From the NCBI GenBank assembly GCA_019638355.1, contig JAHBTY010000002.1, positions 635,001 through 699,000 on the forward strand: a stretch of 64,000 nt of DNA, in the 5' to 3' direction. Shown piece after piece: positions 35,180 through 44,489 of this stretch (position 1 is its first letter; the number at the start of each line of letters is the position of its first letter). Made by a program: the position numbers and the translations under genes. Source of the stretch: Cyclobacteriaceae bacterium (GTDB lineage: Bacteria; Bacteroidota; Bacteroidia; Cytophagales; Cyclobacteriaceae). A model generated the notes under the pieces. The model worked only from the letters and a program-made list of their open reading frames with translations. It did not search any database and had not been told where the DNA came from.

Positions 35180-35487
35180 AACGTGAACTATTTTTTAATG
35201 CCGCTAAAGTAGTGTGATGTTATCCGATAACACGTTCACTTAAGTTAAGAAGTTAAACGCCCACTTGTTTTAATTCTATGCCTATGTTACACGTAAAATT
35301 TAAATCCAAAATCAAGATTAGCTATCTTGTTTAATATGTTGGAGCATTGCTTTTGCGCTATTCATCATACGAATGCAAGCCCAATTCATAGCTGTTTCTT
35401 TTGCATATCTGACTGATGTTTTACAATAAAACAAAAATAGATTGGCGAATTAAGTTTGCTTCTTCACGTAAGTGAAGGAAACAAAAA
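35180..35487. other. Intergenic stretch with possible ORF remnant
   Basis: About 308 bp between the Crp/Fnr regulator gene and the secreted-protein gene. Besides the palindrome at 35218-35232, the minus strand has a frame of roughly 35 codons ending at 35318 (ETAMNWACIRMMNSAKAM) with no good start. It reads like the end of a protein and may be a gene relic; I do not recognise it. Confidence 0.35.
35218..35232. promoter_or_regulatory. Candidate operator palindrome
   Basis: TGTTATC-C-GATAACA has perfect 7-bp arms with one central base, about 40 bp before the start of the secreted-protein gene. A Crp/Fnr-family regulator is encoded next door; it could bind here, but that is inferred from proximity and symmetry, and the site is not a classic CRP or FNR box. 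Confidence 0.4.
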
Positions 35488-36066
35488 CTATTGCTTCTCC
35501 TTCCCATGTATTCTGGCCCGAAGCCTGCTTAACGATTGAGGCTTAATGCCTAAATAGCTTGCTAATTGGTGTTGTGGAACGCGTTGAATAAGATCCGGCC
35601 TTTTTTGTAATACGTTGAGGTATCGTTGCTCGGGCGAAGAGGTTTTAAATTCATCAAAGTCTATTCGTTGTTTAACCAACAACTCTTCTGACAACATTCT
35701 GCACATGGTTTCAAACTTTGGAAATTTGCTGTTTATTTCCGCTTCCATGCTGGAATTTGAAATCAGTAGAATACTATCTTCTACACAACTAATAAAATAT
35801 TCTGAAGGCCTATTAGTAGCACCATGAGGCGTTAAGGCATCCAGTTCGGTGTAAAATGCGGTTGTTTTCTCCTCTCCGTTTAGGAGGTAATATACCCGAA
35901 TGCAGCCCTTCAAAACAAAAAAACTTTCGTTTGATTTCTGTCCTTCATGAAGTAAAATGGTGCCTTTCTTTACCGGGTGAAAAATATCCAGGGATAGCAA
36001 TGCCTGCTTCTCTTCTTCTGTTAATGAAATGTATTTAGCGATAAAATTAAGTAAGATGTTTTCCAT
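35488..36066 (-). CDS. Crp/Fnr-family transcriptional regulator
   Basis: A 192-residue protein. Residues about 20-115 form a cyclic-nucleotide-binding fold (FHPVKKGTILLHEGQKSNESFFVLKGCIRVYYLLNGEEKTTAFY). The C-terminal 60 residues carry a short helix-turn-helix (HQLASYLGIKPQSLSRLRARI). The Arg-Ser cAMP contact of Crp is not evident, and no N-terminal Cys cluster of Fnr is present, so the ligand is unknown. Such short-HTH members are common in Bacteroidota. No operon partner. Confidence 0.88.
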   Translation of the reverse strand: MENILLNFIAKYISLTEEEKQALLSLDIFHPVKKGTILLHEGQKSNESFFVLKGCIRVYYLLNGEEKTTAFYTELDALTPHGATNRPSEYFISCVEDSILLISNSSMEAEINSKFPKFETMCRMLSEELLVKQRIDFDEFKTSSPEQRYLNVLQKRPDLIQRVPQHQLASYLGIKPQSLSRLRARIHGKEKQ

Positions 36067-36224
36067 TATTTTAACTATTGTTCCGCCATGCTATTGTTGG
36101 TACCTAACGAGTACGGCCTCTTTCCAGTAGGTGTTGCTAATTGAAAATCCAGAAAATAGAACTTGGAAAGTTTTATTGTATAGTGGATTACCTGTTTCTG
36201 TGGGTTAACCTTTGATTGCCTTTA

Positions 36225-39200
36225 TTAAAAACCATCGTCCTCGTCTTTCTTCTTTTCTTCTTTCTTTTTGGTTGTAGTGCCTCCGGAGTTTAAATCGTAT
36301 GGTGCCTCAAGGCCATAATAGGATAAGCGAAATTTATTAATCCAGGAAAGCGTTTCGTCTATAGTGCCCGGTATATAAACCAGTTCACCTACTTTAGCTT
36401 TTCCGGCATTGCTTTTCTTCGACATAAAGTCGTTAATGGATTGCACCGAAGAATGAATCATAACCCGGTTGTCTTCCAGCCCAAAATAAAACCACGCTTC
36501 GGGCGAAGCTTTTATGAACAGATGGAAAACAGGAGCGCCATCTTCATTTTTTCCAACTTCCATAAAACCTTCAAAGGCTCCGTTAATATCTGTTCGCTGA
36601 ATATGGCTAAGGCCCAACAAGCCTTCGCTGTAAAATGATTTATGCTCTTGCGACCACTTTAAATTTACGTTAGCAAGTACTAACGGTTTCTGCAATCCTT
36701 GTACCGAGGGCAGCGGTACGTAGCCTTGTAACGATCGTTGTTCGTAATCTTTTACAACGCGCTCGCCCACCAGGTCGGCAATTTTATACAACAACTCAGT
36801 TGGGTCGCCCAGTCCTTCTTCTTTTACACCTTCGTTTTTAACCACATCGGCTATTGTTGCTGCCATTTGCTGGTAAACCGTAGCGGGTATGTTCATATCC
36901 AGCATTATAAACGAATTCATTTTTATGACATCGGTTTCCAGATTACCAGAACCCAATGCAGAGGCTGTCACTTTAAAATCTTTGGTAGCATTAAAAAAAT
37001 TAACTGGACCTTCAAACCGCACCTCTTGTTTATCTTCGTTGTATGCAAACACTTTGCCCGATAGTTTTTCACCGGTTGATTTAGCGCGATCTTCTATCTT
37101 AAACTCTTTTGTTTCTTCCTGATAAAAAAGTGAACCGGATGGAAGAAAGAAGTCGTCATCGGCAGGATCTTTTTTATCAAAAACAAAGGTTATGTACAAA
37201 TCATTGTCTTCTGCAAAGTGTAGTCCGGCATCGGGTTTTCGGCCTTCTTCGGTAATCGCATTGTTAAAGTCGAGGTAAATTTCTTTCTCATCGCCACTTT
37301 GTGTATAGAGTAACCACGTGTTGTAGTTGGGAATTTTTTTAAGGTCTAGTTTTACAAATCCCTTTAATTGCAACGCGGGCTTTGTGGCGTACATGGTCAT
37401 ATCGCCTTTGTAAAATATGCGGGGTGCCACGCGAATATTATTTTGCTCCGTTACAGCACCAATTCCCACTGTTTGCATGGTGGCATTTCCACGGTTGCGT
37501 TTGTTGCGTGTTTGTTCGGTTATTGGCTCTAAATGAAAGTTTGTCATTTTAATGGCAAACGTATCGTTTACAGAATTTACATATTGATAGGTAGCATAGC
37601 CGGTAAACTCTTTGCGGGAAATAACATCCACCACACCATCAGTAAGCCGATGGTAGCCGTTGAGGGTATCCATTACAATGGTTGTATTTTTTAACTGGCC
37701 AATTTTGGCATTCTCCAAAATCAACACTTCATTATTTTCGGGGGTAATGCGGGCATCGGCAACGGTTATGTATGGAATACCGCTTACTTTTAATTGCTGC
37801 GTTTGAATGTCGTACTCGGCTTTGGTGGCATTAAAACTTAACGAGTCTAACTCTTTGCGTGTGGTGTAGAAATAAGAATCGGCTAATGGCACATCGGGCG
37901 CTTTGCTCATTACAATTTTTTGAGTGTTCAAATCCCAGCGGGCTTCCGGTATGGAGGTTTTGAATTGCGCATACGGAAATGTAATGGCCGCTTCGCCTGC
38001 TACCTCCGGGCTAATAGTGGCAAAGTTTTTATCGAGATTAAAATTCAGTTTCACATTACTACCGGCAAGAGCAGGTTTATTGGGGTTACCTGTTTTTACT
38101 TCAAATCGTGCATGCCGCGCGCCAAATTCCTTGGCTGAAAATGTCATTTCCTTTGAACGTACTTCCGAACCCCGTGTACTTAAACGGCCATCGCCCCCCA
38201 CACCTGTTTTGGAAACAACCAGGGCGCCATCCAGTGTAGCAGAGTTCTGATATAAGCTAAAGGGCTCCTTCATGTTTTTAATGTTCATTTTATCTTGCTT
38301 GGGCAGCCACTTTAACCGGTAGTCGTTAAGTTTTACTTGCGGAAAGTAAACAGCACCGTATAGCTTCTCGCGAATTTCGCCCACATTACCGCGGCCCACG
38401 ACCGAGTCGGGGTAAAAAACAAAATCTTTCGACTCTACAGTGGCTGCCAGGTAATCAATCTTTCCAGCCGCACGAATGCCCGCATTATCAAGCGATAATC
38501 CTCCGTAAAGCTTTCCATCGCCTTGAAAAAGTTGATATCCGGAAGCAGGCACAGTATGTGTAAACCCAAGCGATTTATCGGGCATGGTGTGTAACTTTTC
38601 TTTGAATGACGGCAGCATACCACTTGATATAAATGTGCCTTCAAAGTTGATGGAGCCCGGATCGGCATCATTTAAACTATCGAGCTTAAACGGTGGCACT
38701 ACAAAAAAGACCGATCGATCGTAGGCCCCGTTTAGCACTTCGCTTCTATCAAAGTAGATAACACCACCGGCAGTCGCATCTAAGCGCGGATAATTCGGAA
38801 GTTTTTCTTTACCCGATTTGTTGTTGGGCCGGTTAATAAATAATGTGCCGGATGTTTTATTAGAGGATGCCTCCATGCCGCTGGCAGCCTGAGCGGTTGA
38901 GTCGGCACCCACCATAGCATTGTTTACTCTTCTGCGGGTTCCATTCTTCTCTGTAACATAAAACCGGATGGAATCGATGTGGTTCATGTTAATGAAGAAG
39001 CTATCGTACTTCAAGGTGAAATCGCGACCGGAAATTTCAAAGTTGCCGGCATTAATGGTTCCGTTAAACTTAATGTCGCGGTTTTGTAAAAACGTAATGC
39101 GACTGCTATCGGGTTTTATTACCACATTAAGCGAGTCGCTTACATTAAACTCTTCTACGCCATAAACATTCATGCGGCCTTGCTTAAAATTTATAAATGC

Positions 39201-40901
39201 ATTGGCCACTGTATCCGTAAGGGAATGAATTTTCAGGTTATCAAAATCAGAAAGCCCTTTAGCTGATTGCAGGAAGTTAATAGCTTTATCCTTTACATGA
39301 ATGCGACCGGTACGGGCATCATAATCGATCATACCACGTTGAAACAAAAAATCGGCAGCCATGCGAGCCACAGCTAATGAACGCCCCTCCGTTACCAGGT
39401 CAAACACATAGAAATCATTACTGCCGAAGGCATTGGCATGATTAACCACCAACGCCAGTGGATGAAAGTTAAAACCCTGGCCACGCAATTCACGATAGCC
39501 CTCCGGGTCGTAAAAGTCATTAGACTCGATGATCATTGGTGCAACCTTACCGCTACCCTGTACCCACATTTTTATACTGTCCGATCGCAGGTTCCAATCG
39601 AGCCGGTCGGCTGTAAACTCAATCTGAAAGTATGATGATGTGAAAGGTGCTTTGCGTTGCGAACTCTTTTCTTTGTTCAGTATTAGGCGCTGGCGGGTAT
39701 AATCGTATCGTAATTCCATTGCGGGATGAATGATGGAATCGTTTTGATGAAACAACGTTACGCGTGCCTGTGGCGAAACAATTACAGAATCCTGAAAACC
39801 AAACGAAGCCGCAACAGCCTTGAATCGTTTGTTGGCTTCACCAAAAATTTCGATTGTAGCCAATTCGTTGTTTACCGTATTTGAATTAGCAGCCGCACCT
39901 TGCATCCCAAAGCCACCGGTGTATTTAAGATTAATACTTTCCAATCCCGTAAGGTTAATATTTGCCTGATAGGACTTGAAACGTGGAAACGTAGCTGTTT
40001 GTGGCGATTTGTGATTGATGCTTCGGAATTCAAAAATACCGGGAACATTGCCTTGTATTTTTCCGAGATAAGTAAGGCGGCCTTGTTCTGCTTTCAGGTA
40101 CGGCTGGCTGGCTTTAAAATTATATTTATTCAAATCGCAATAAACCGAATCGGGCGAAAGCCCCGCAGCGGACCAATCAAAACGACCACCTTCGCCCACA
40201 AAAAGTTTATCGCGCAATGAGAATGTTCCTTTTGTGTTGGCCAGAATAACAGAATCATACGGGGTAATAAAACCTAACGAAACCCGACTAAATAAAATTA
40301 TCGGCCCCAGGATTTCGGGTTGATAAATTTCCTGTTGCCACGCGGGTTTATTGTAGGCCGATGTATCAACCGGCTCTTCGTAATTGTAGTTATAAATTTG
40401 GGTGGTATCGGGTGGTGGTGGCTCCAAATACTGAAAACTGTAGTCATCGTTTGTCGCGAGCAGCTTAAATGCTTTTTCGTAATTCAAGGCGTGGTGTTCA
40501 AAGAAATTTCGCGCAAGTTGAAAATAGAGATTTATCTGCACAGCATTATCTACCAACAGTACTTTGTCGGCCACTGCAAAAAAATTATTCAGTTTAGTTG
40601 GGTCTGCATTTTCGATGCTAACAGCTGCTGCAACCGCACCGTAATAATTAAGCATGTGGGGGCGCAGCTTAAAGCCCTTCTTCTTCATCAACCTGGACTG
40701 GTTTCGTATTTTAAGTTGCTGATCGGGACCAAGGGAAACCCAGGCTGTGTTGAATGCGGCCCCAATCATCATGGCATCGGTTGCTTTGGTATTTTCCAGT
40801 ACCAGCCGCACGCTATCCTGAAAGCTAAGCGAAGCTCCGGTTTGGGCAAACAGGCTTGCGGATATAAAGAGGGTGGCTATGGATGTTAAAACCTGCTTCA
40901 C
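36225..40901 (-). CDS. 1558-residue secreted protein of unknown function
   Basis: A very large exported protein beginning at GTG 40901 with a signal peptide (residues about 1-20, ATLFISASLFAQ). A helical N-terminal 170 residues leads to more than 1000 residues of repeating short beta strands with turn motifs such as GNFEISGRDFTLKYDSFFINM and RPDAGLHFAED, and OstA/LptA-like phrases (AYNEDKQEVRFEGPVNFF, IRVAPRIFYKGDMTMYATKPALQLKG). The tail is Lys/Glu/Asp rich. A beta-jellyroll or beta-helix surface or envelope protein is likely; I do not recognise a family. Neighbours give no clue; it is monocistronic. Confidence 0.8.
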   Translation of the reverse strand: MKQVLTSIATLFISASLFAQTGASLSFQDSVRLVLENTKATDAMMIGAAFNTAWVSLGPDQQLKIRNQSRLMKKKGFKLRPHMLNYYGAVAAAVSIENADPTKLNNFFAVADKVLLVDNAVQINLYFQLARNFFEHHALNYEKAFKLLATNDDYSFQYLEPPPPDTTQIYNYNYEEPVDTSAYNKPAWQQEIYQPEILGPIILFSRVSLGFITPYDSVILANTKGTFSLRDKLFVGEGGRFDWSAAGLSPDSVYCDLNKYNFKASQPYLKAEQGRLTYLGKIQGNVPGIFEFRSINHKSPQTATFPRFKSYQANINLTGLESINLKYTGGFGMQGAAANSNTVNNELATIEIFGEANKRFKAVAASFGFQDSVIVSPQARVTLFHQNDSIIHPAMELRYDYTRQRLILNKEKSSQRKAPFTSSYFQIEFTADRLDWNLRSDSIKMWVQGSGKVAPMIIESNDFYDPEGYRELRGQGFNFHPLALVVNHANAFGSNDFYVFDLVTEGRSLAVARMAADFLFQRGMIDYDARTGRIHVKDKAINFLQSAKGLSDFDNLKIHSLTDTVANAFINFKQGRMNVYGVEEFNVSDSLNVVIKPDSSRITFLQNRDIKFNGTINAGNFEISGRDFTLKYDSFFINMNHIDSIRFYVTEKNGTRRRVNNAMVGADSTAQAASGMEASSNKTSGTLFINRPNNKSGKEKLPNYPRLDATAGGVIYFDRSEVLNGAYDRSVFFVVPPFKLDSLNDADPGSINFEGTFISSGMLPSFKEKLHTMPDKSLGFTHTVPASGYQLFQGDGKLYGGLSLDNAGIRAAGKIDYLAATVESKDFVFYPDSVVGRGNVGEIREKLYGAVYFPQVKLNDYRLKWLPKQDKMNIKNMKEPFSLYQNSATLDGALVVSKTGVGGDGRLSTRGSEVRSKEMTFSAKEFGARHARFEVKTGNPNKPALAGSNVKLNFNLDKNFATISPEVAGEAAITFPYAQFKTSIPEARWDLNTQKIVMSKAPDVPLADSYFYTTRKELDSLSFNATKAEYDIQTQQLKVSGIPYITVADARITPENNEVLILENAKIGQLKNTTIVMDTLNGYHRLTDGVVDVISRKEFTGYATYQYVNSVNDTFAIKMTNFHLEPITEQTRNKRNRGNATMQTVGIGAVTEQNNIRVAPRIFYKGDMTMYATKPALQLKGFVKLDLKKIPNYNTWLLYTQSGDEKEIYLDFNNAITEEGRKPDAGLHFAEDNDLYITFVFDKKDPADDDFFLPSGSLFYQEETKEFKIEDRAKSTGEKLSGKVFAYNEDKQEVRFEGPVNFFNATKDFKVTASALGSGNLETDVIKMNSFIMLDMNIPATVYQQMAATIADVVKNEGVKEEGLGDPTELLYKIADLVGERVVKDYEQRSLQGYVPLPSVQGLQKPLVLANVNLKWSQEHKSFYSEGLLGLSHIQRTDINGAFEGFMEVGKNEDGAPVFHLFIKASPEAWFYFGLEDNRVMIHSSVQSINDFMSKKSNAGKAKVGELVYIPGTIDETLSWINKFRLSYYGLEAPYDLNSGGTTTKKKEEKKKDEDDGF

Positions 40902-40981
40902 GGGTCAAAAACCTTCAAATTCGCAAAAATCCGGCTAATGTACTAATAGCTGATTTACTGTTCTATAACGTGGGGTATCGT

Positions 40982-41620
40982 TCAAAATTGAGGAGTAAGG
41001 GTAATCTCATCATCTTTTATTTCAATGTTAAACCAACTACTAAGCTGTTCCTTGTTTAGTTTTAGCTCCACCGCCAGAAATGCAATGTGTGTATCAAACA
41101 AACATTTGATGTAGGGATACCGGAAACTCTTGAGGTTACTTTTGGTATCCAACAGAATTACTTTTGGCCAGGAACTGCGCACTCGAACACATTTTAATTC
41201 ACGAGCCAACACAGTTAAATCTTTTTGAAACAGTATTGGCCACTTGTGTTTATTGATGAGCAGATCATGGGCTGTACTGGTTGCCAGTATTTTTCTGGAC
41301 TTATCGGTGCTGCGGGTAAGGGTACGATAAATCATTATACAGCCATCCACCAGTTTTTCTACCAGGTACGAAACAATAAATCCAACAAATGGAATAAGAC
41401 CTACCGAGCTGCTTAAAATAAGTTGCAACCAATAGGCATTTATGGTTGCTGTTCTGTAAATGATCAGCCTTCTGCTGGTTACCACAAGCAAGGAAGGCAC
41501 CCGGCTATGAAGCTTGTTGTTTACATGCGCTTTAACCTGAAAAGCCGTAATTACCGTTTCGGTTGAATCGGAAAAGTTGTAGTTGGGTTTAATCAGAAAA
41601 AAAGAATCCTGAACACTCAT
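40982..41620 (-). CDS. Protein of unknown function with a central hydrophobic hairpin
   Basis: A 212-residue protein; ATG 41620 is chosen over an upstream TTG. Between two soluble parts lies a hydrophobic stretch (about residues 62-95, LQLILSSSVGLIPFVGFIVSYLVEKLVDG) that could cross the membrane twice. The N-terminal region (SLLVVTSRRLIIYRT) resembles PH-like membrane-associated folds, and a similar strand pattern follows later (WPKVILLDTKSNLKSFRY). I do not recognise the family. It lies 31 bp downstream of prmA on the same strand. Confidence 0.6.
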   Translation of the reverse strand: MSVQDSFFLIKPNYNFSDSTETVITAFQVKAHVNNKLHSRVPSLLVVTSRRLIIYRTATINAYWLQLILSSSVGLIPFVGFIVSYLVEKLVDGCIMIYRTLTRSTDKSRKILATSTAHDLLINKHKWPILFQKDLTVLARELKCVRVRSSWPKVILLDTKSNLKSFRYPYIKCLFDTHIAFLAVELKLNKEQLSSWFNIEIKDDEITLTPQF

Positions 41621-41651
41621 TTCGCCTGCAAACAAACTGATTAATTAGAAA

Positions 41652-42485
41652 CTAAGTGAGTTTATGAAGTAATAAACTTGCCCAGGTTTCACGTTCCTGA
41701 TGGAAAACCTCACTTAAGTTATACCGGGTTGCTTCAGTTTTCAGATCGGGAACATCCTTTACATAAAAACCACTGAGTAAAAGTTGTCCACCGGGTTTTA
41801 AATATGAGGCATATCGTTGCATCTCGGCCAGCAAAATGTTTTTGTTGATGTTGGCCAGAATAATATCGAAGGTACCCGAAAGGTTAACCTCGTTAATCTT
41901 ACCCAACTGAATGTGAATGTTGCTACAATTATTGTTCGCAGCATTTTCATTTCCGTTCTCAACACTCCACTCGTCAATATCAAATGCCTCAATTTCGGAA
42001 GCACCCAACTTGTTGGCCATAATCGAAAGAATAGCTGTGCCACAACCGGCATCCATTACACGCTTACCGCGATGGTCCATCTTCATTTGCGCACTCAACA
42101 TTAAATGTGTGGTTTGATGATGGCCTGTACCAAAACTCATTTTGGGGGTGATAATGATTTCGTACGGATAAGGTTTTTCTATTTTATGAAACGCAGCCCG
42201 CACCAGGCATTTATCATCTACAATTATCGGTTCTACATTTTTTTCCCACGCTTCATTCCAGTTTTGCTTTTCAATTTCATCGAATTGAAAAACAAGTGGG
42301 GTTACCGATGCATACTTTTCTTTTATTTGTTCGAGCAACTGTTTATCAAAGGCAATGCCTTCCAGGTACGCTTCAAAGCCGGTTTCGGTTTCCATAAAGG
42401 TATCGAAGCCAGCCTCGGCTATTTCGGCCATTAGAATTTCTGAAAATTCGGGAGTGCAGGTTATCGTTAGCCGTGAAGTCAACAT
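41652..42485 (-). CDS. prmA: Ribosomal protein L11 methyltransferase
   Basis: A 277-residue SAM-dependent enzyme that trimethylates ribosomal protein L11. The SAM-binding motif VMDAGCGTAILSIMA and the catalytic-loop motif IILANINKNILL are intact, and KMSFGTGHHQTTHLML precedes them as expected. The start is 1 bp after the stop of the RelE-type toxin gene, so prmA probably depends on the promoter upstream of tpiA or the antitoxin. Confidence 0.93.
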   Translation of the reverse strand: MLTSRLTITCTPEFSEILMAEIAEAGFDTFMETETGFEAYLEGIAFDKQLLEQIKEKYASVTPLVFQFDEIEKQNWNEAWEKNVEPIIVDDKCLVRAAFHKIEKPYPYEIIITPKMSFGTGHHQTTHLMLSAQMKMDHRGKRVMDAGCGTAILSIMANKLGASEIEAFDIDEWSVENGNENAANNNCSNIHIQLGKINEVNLSGTFDIILANINKNILLAEMQRYASYLKPGGQLLLSGFYVKDVPDLKTEATRYNLSEVFHQERETWASLLLHKLT

Positions 42486-42486
42486 C

Positions 42487-42813
42487 TTAGATTAGGTATT
42501 CTATCCAATTTTTTAAATCTCGCTGTGTTATGCCACTTTGTTCCGATTTGTCATAGATTGATAAGAGGAATACCTTAGATTGAGTGAAGTGTATGTAGGT
42601 TATTACCCTTGCTCCGCCTGACTTTCCTTTACCTTTTGAAGAGATGGAAAGTCTGATTTTATAGCAGCTGTTCCCCAAACTCACTCCTTGTGTTGGATCG
42701 TTGACTAGTGAATTGATCAGGTTGAGGTATTCGTATTTTAGTGATGGATACTTTCTCGAAAGCCTCTTTAATTGCTTGTCGAACAGAGTCGTTCCTTCGA
42801 TTTTATAGTTCAT
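42487..42813 (-). CDS. RelE/HigB-like toxin
   Basis: A 108-residue protein with the RelE-superfamily order: IEGTTLFDKQLKRLSRKYPSL, a helical segment (YEYLNLINSLVNDPTQGVSLG), a central RLSISSKGKGKSGGARVITYI with the conserved basic stretch, and a final FLLSIYDKSEQSGI strand. HigB-like members cut mRNA on the ribosome. It overlaps its antitoxin by 11 bp and ends 1 bp before prmA. Confidence 0.82.
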   Translation of the reverse strand: MNYKIEGTTLFDKQLKRLSRKYPSLKYEYLNLINSLVNDPTQGVSLGNSCYKIRLSISSKGKGKSGGARVITYIHFTQSKVFLLSIYDKSEQSGITQRDLKNWIEYLI

Positions 42814-43009
42814 TGAAGATGTCGTGAGCGGACTTTAATTTTACCTTTCCCCGCTTTGCCATTTTAACCTCTTCTATTGAATCCTTAAGTTCCAATAAGA
42901 ATTTTGCTTTGGAAGAAGAAATTTTTTCAGCTTTTACAAATGGTAAGCTGTTCAGAAGCTCCATTATAAATTCGCCTTTCTTGTCGTTAATATCAATCAA
43001 AACTTTCAT
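42803..43009 (-). CDS. Antitoxin of the RelE-type pair
   Basis: A 68-residue protein from ATG 43009; the frame is open to 43084, but MKVLIDINDKKGEFIMELLNSLP is the usual start of this RelB-like group. It has a beta strand, then a helix (LELKDSIEEVKMAKRG) and a basic tail (KVKLKSAHDIFNEL). The antitoxin role rests on the 11-bp overlap with the toxin and on size. It starts 72 bp after the tpiA stop. Confidence 0.75.
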   Translation of the reverse strand: MKVLIDINDKKGEFIMELLNSLPFVKAEKISSSKAKFLLELKDSIEEVKMAKRGKVKLKSAHDIFNEL

Positions 43010-43080
43010 AGCAGAATTGAACTCTTTAATAACAAAAATACAACTCTTTAGATCATTTAAATTAATGTCTTTCCTCCCAT

Positions 43081-43842
43081 TCAAATTGATTTAATTATCT
43101 CAGTAAACTCCCGGCTCTTCAACGAGGCACCGCCAACTAATCCACCATCTACATCGGGGTTGGCAAAAAGTTCTTTTGCATTGGCAGCATTTACACTTCC
43201 GCCATAGAGAATGGAAATTTCATCGGCCACAGCCGCGCCATATTTTGCTGCTACATGTTTCCGAATAACTGCGTGCATATCTTGTGCTTGTTGGGCAGTA
43301 GCGGTTTTACCGGTACCAATAGCCCATACAGGTTCATAGGCAATTACTACTTTTTGTATGGCTTCTACGGATAGATGAAATAATGCTTCCTCCACTTGTG
43401 TTTTAACCAAGGCTTCATGACCATTGGCTTCGCGTACTTCCAATGGTTCGCCACAACAGAAAATAGGAGTAAGTCCGTTTGCCAATGCGATATCCACCTT
43501 CTTTGCTAACAAAGAACCGGTTTCACCAAAATATTGTCTGCGCTCGCTGTGGCCGATAATTACATAGGGAATGTTCATGGATTTTAACATCGGTGCAGCG
43601 GTTTCACCTGTATAAGCACCAGATGCATGCTCGCTGCAGTTTTGTGCGCCCACCGCTATGCGCGTGTTGTTGCCCAATTGTTGTTTTACCGGATATAAAT
43701 ATGGAAACGGAGCACACAGCACCACTTTTACATTGCCTTTCACTTCATCGGCAATCATGCCCAGCAGTTCAGAAGTAAGCGTTTGCGCTTCTTCCAAAGT
43801 TTTATTCATTTTCCAGTTACCGGCAACAATTTTTGAACGCAT
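43081..43842 (-). CDS. tpiA: Triose-phosphate isomerase
   Basis: A 253-residue glycolytic TIM barrel interconverting dihydroxyacetone phosphate and glyceraldehyde-3-phosphate. ATG 43842 is chosen because the family starts MRSKIVAGNWKMNK. Catalytic residues are visible: Lys in GNWKMNK, His in VIIGHSERR, Glu in AYEPVWAIGTGKTA; the phosphate loops YGGSVNAAN and GGLVGGASL complete the site. It is the first gene of a run leading through the RelE-type pair to prmA. Confidence 0.97.
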   Translation of the reverse strand: MRSKIVAGNWKMNKTLEEAQTLTSELLGMIADEVKGNVKVVLCAPFPYLYPVKQQLGNNTRIAVGAQNCSEHASGAYTGETAAPMLKSMNIPYVIIGHSERRQYFGETGSLLAKKVDIALANGLTPIFCCGEPLEVREANGHEALVKTQVEEALFHLSVEAIQKVVIAYEPVWAIGTGKTATAQQAQDMHAVIRKHVAAKYGAAVADEISILYGGSVNAANAKELFANPDVDGGLVGGASLKSREFTEIIKSI

Positions 43843-43905
43843 AATGTCTTGTTTTAAAATTTCTCGCAAAGTCGGAAAGAATCACAAAAAGAACTAACCC
43901 GGCTT

Positions 43906-44391
43906 TTACTTTTCATTGAAGGTGATAGCATCCACTGGCTTATCGCGCAACAACCTGAAACTTTTTACAGGGCCTTTGTAGGTAACATGTACAATGTTGG
44001 ATTGATCATCGTACAAATCCATAATTACTTCATTGCGCACTTCAATGGTTTTAAATTTTTTTATGTTCTCGATTTCGATGTAGCAGATCACAGCCGGATC
44101 ATCGCGTTCAAAGCCCAGGAAATTTAACTTCTGAATTTTCCCATCCAGCTTAACAACAAAATGTTTTAACACATAATCAGCTATCAGTTGCTTAGAAGTA
44201 AGACCCTTGCCCGGTTCCAGCACGTCCAGTTCCTGGTTGTTAAGCTGGTTGCGAATGCTGGCCTCCAAATCATCCAAAAAAATGCGTGAAGTAATCTGAA
44301 GGGCTTTGTCCTTTTCGCTGTAGTTGATTTCCGACACCGACAAATGAATGGGGTGGGCTACAAGCAGGCATGCATATAATATTGAAATCAT
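43906..44391 (-). CDS. Small exported protein (DUF6702-like)
   Basis: A 161-residue protein; ATG 44391 is chosen over GTG 44403. The N-terminal hydrophobic stretch (ILYACLLVAHPIHLSVSEINY) is a signal peptide with the His-Pro-Ile-His-x-Ser pattern typical of this family. The remainder is beta-rich (ALQITSRIFLDDLEASI, DPAVICYIEIENI, IVHVTYKGPVKSFRL). In other genomes this family often sits near HupE/UreJ proteins, and here it is divergent from one. Function is unknown; the family name is from memory. Confidence 0.72.
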   Translation of the reverse strand: MISILYACLLVAHPIHLSVSEINYSEKDKALQITSRIFLDDLEASIRNQLNNQELDVLEPGKGLTSKQLIADYVLKHFVVKLDGKIQKLNFLGFERDDPAVICYIEIENIKKFKTIEVRNEVIMDLYDDQSNIVHVTYKGPVKSFRLLRDKPVDAITFNEK

Positions 44392-44489
44392 AACCGAAAA
44401 CACACGAAAAACCGTGCCGTCAAAATTAGTTCTAATTGAACTAAATCAAAATTAAGCCTATACTTGTGGGCTTTAAAAATCAGGTAGTT

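Noticed and set aside
35318-35430. Minus-strand mini-ORF as a transposase relic
   Set aside because: The roughly 35 codons read like protein but show no transposase motif or terminal repeats, so no element can be named.
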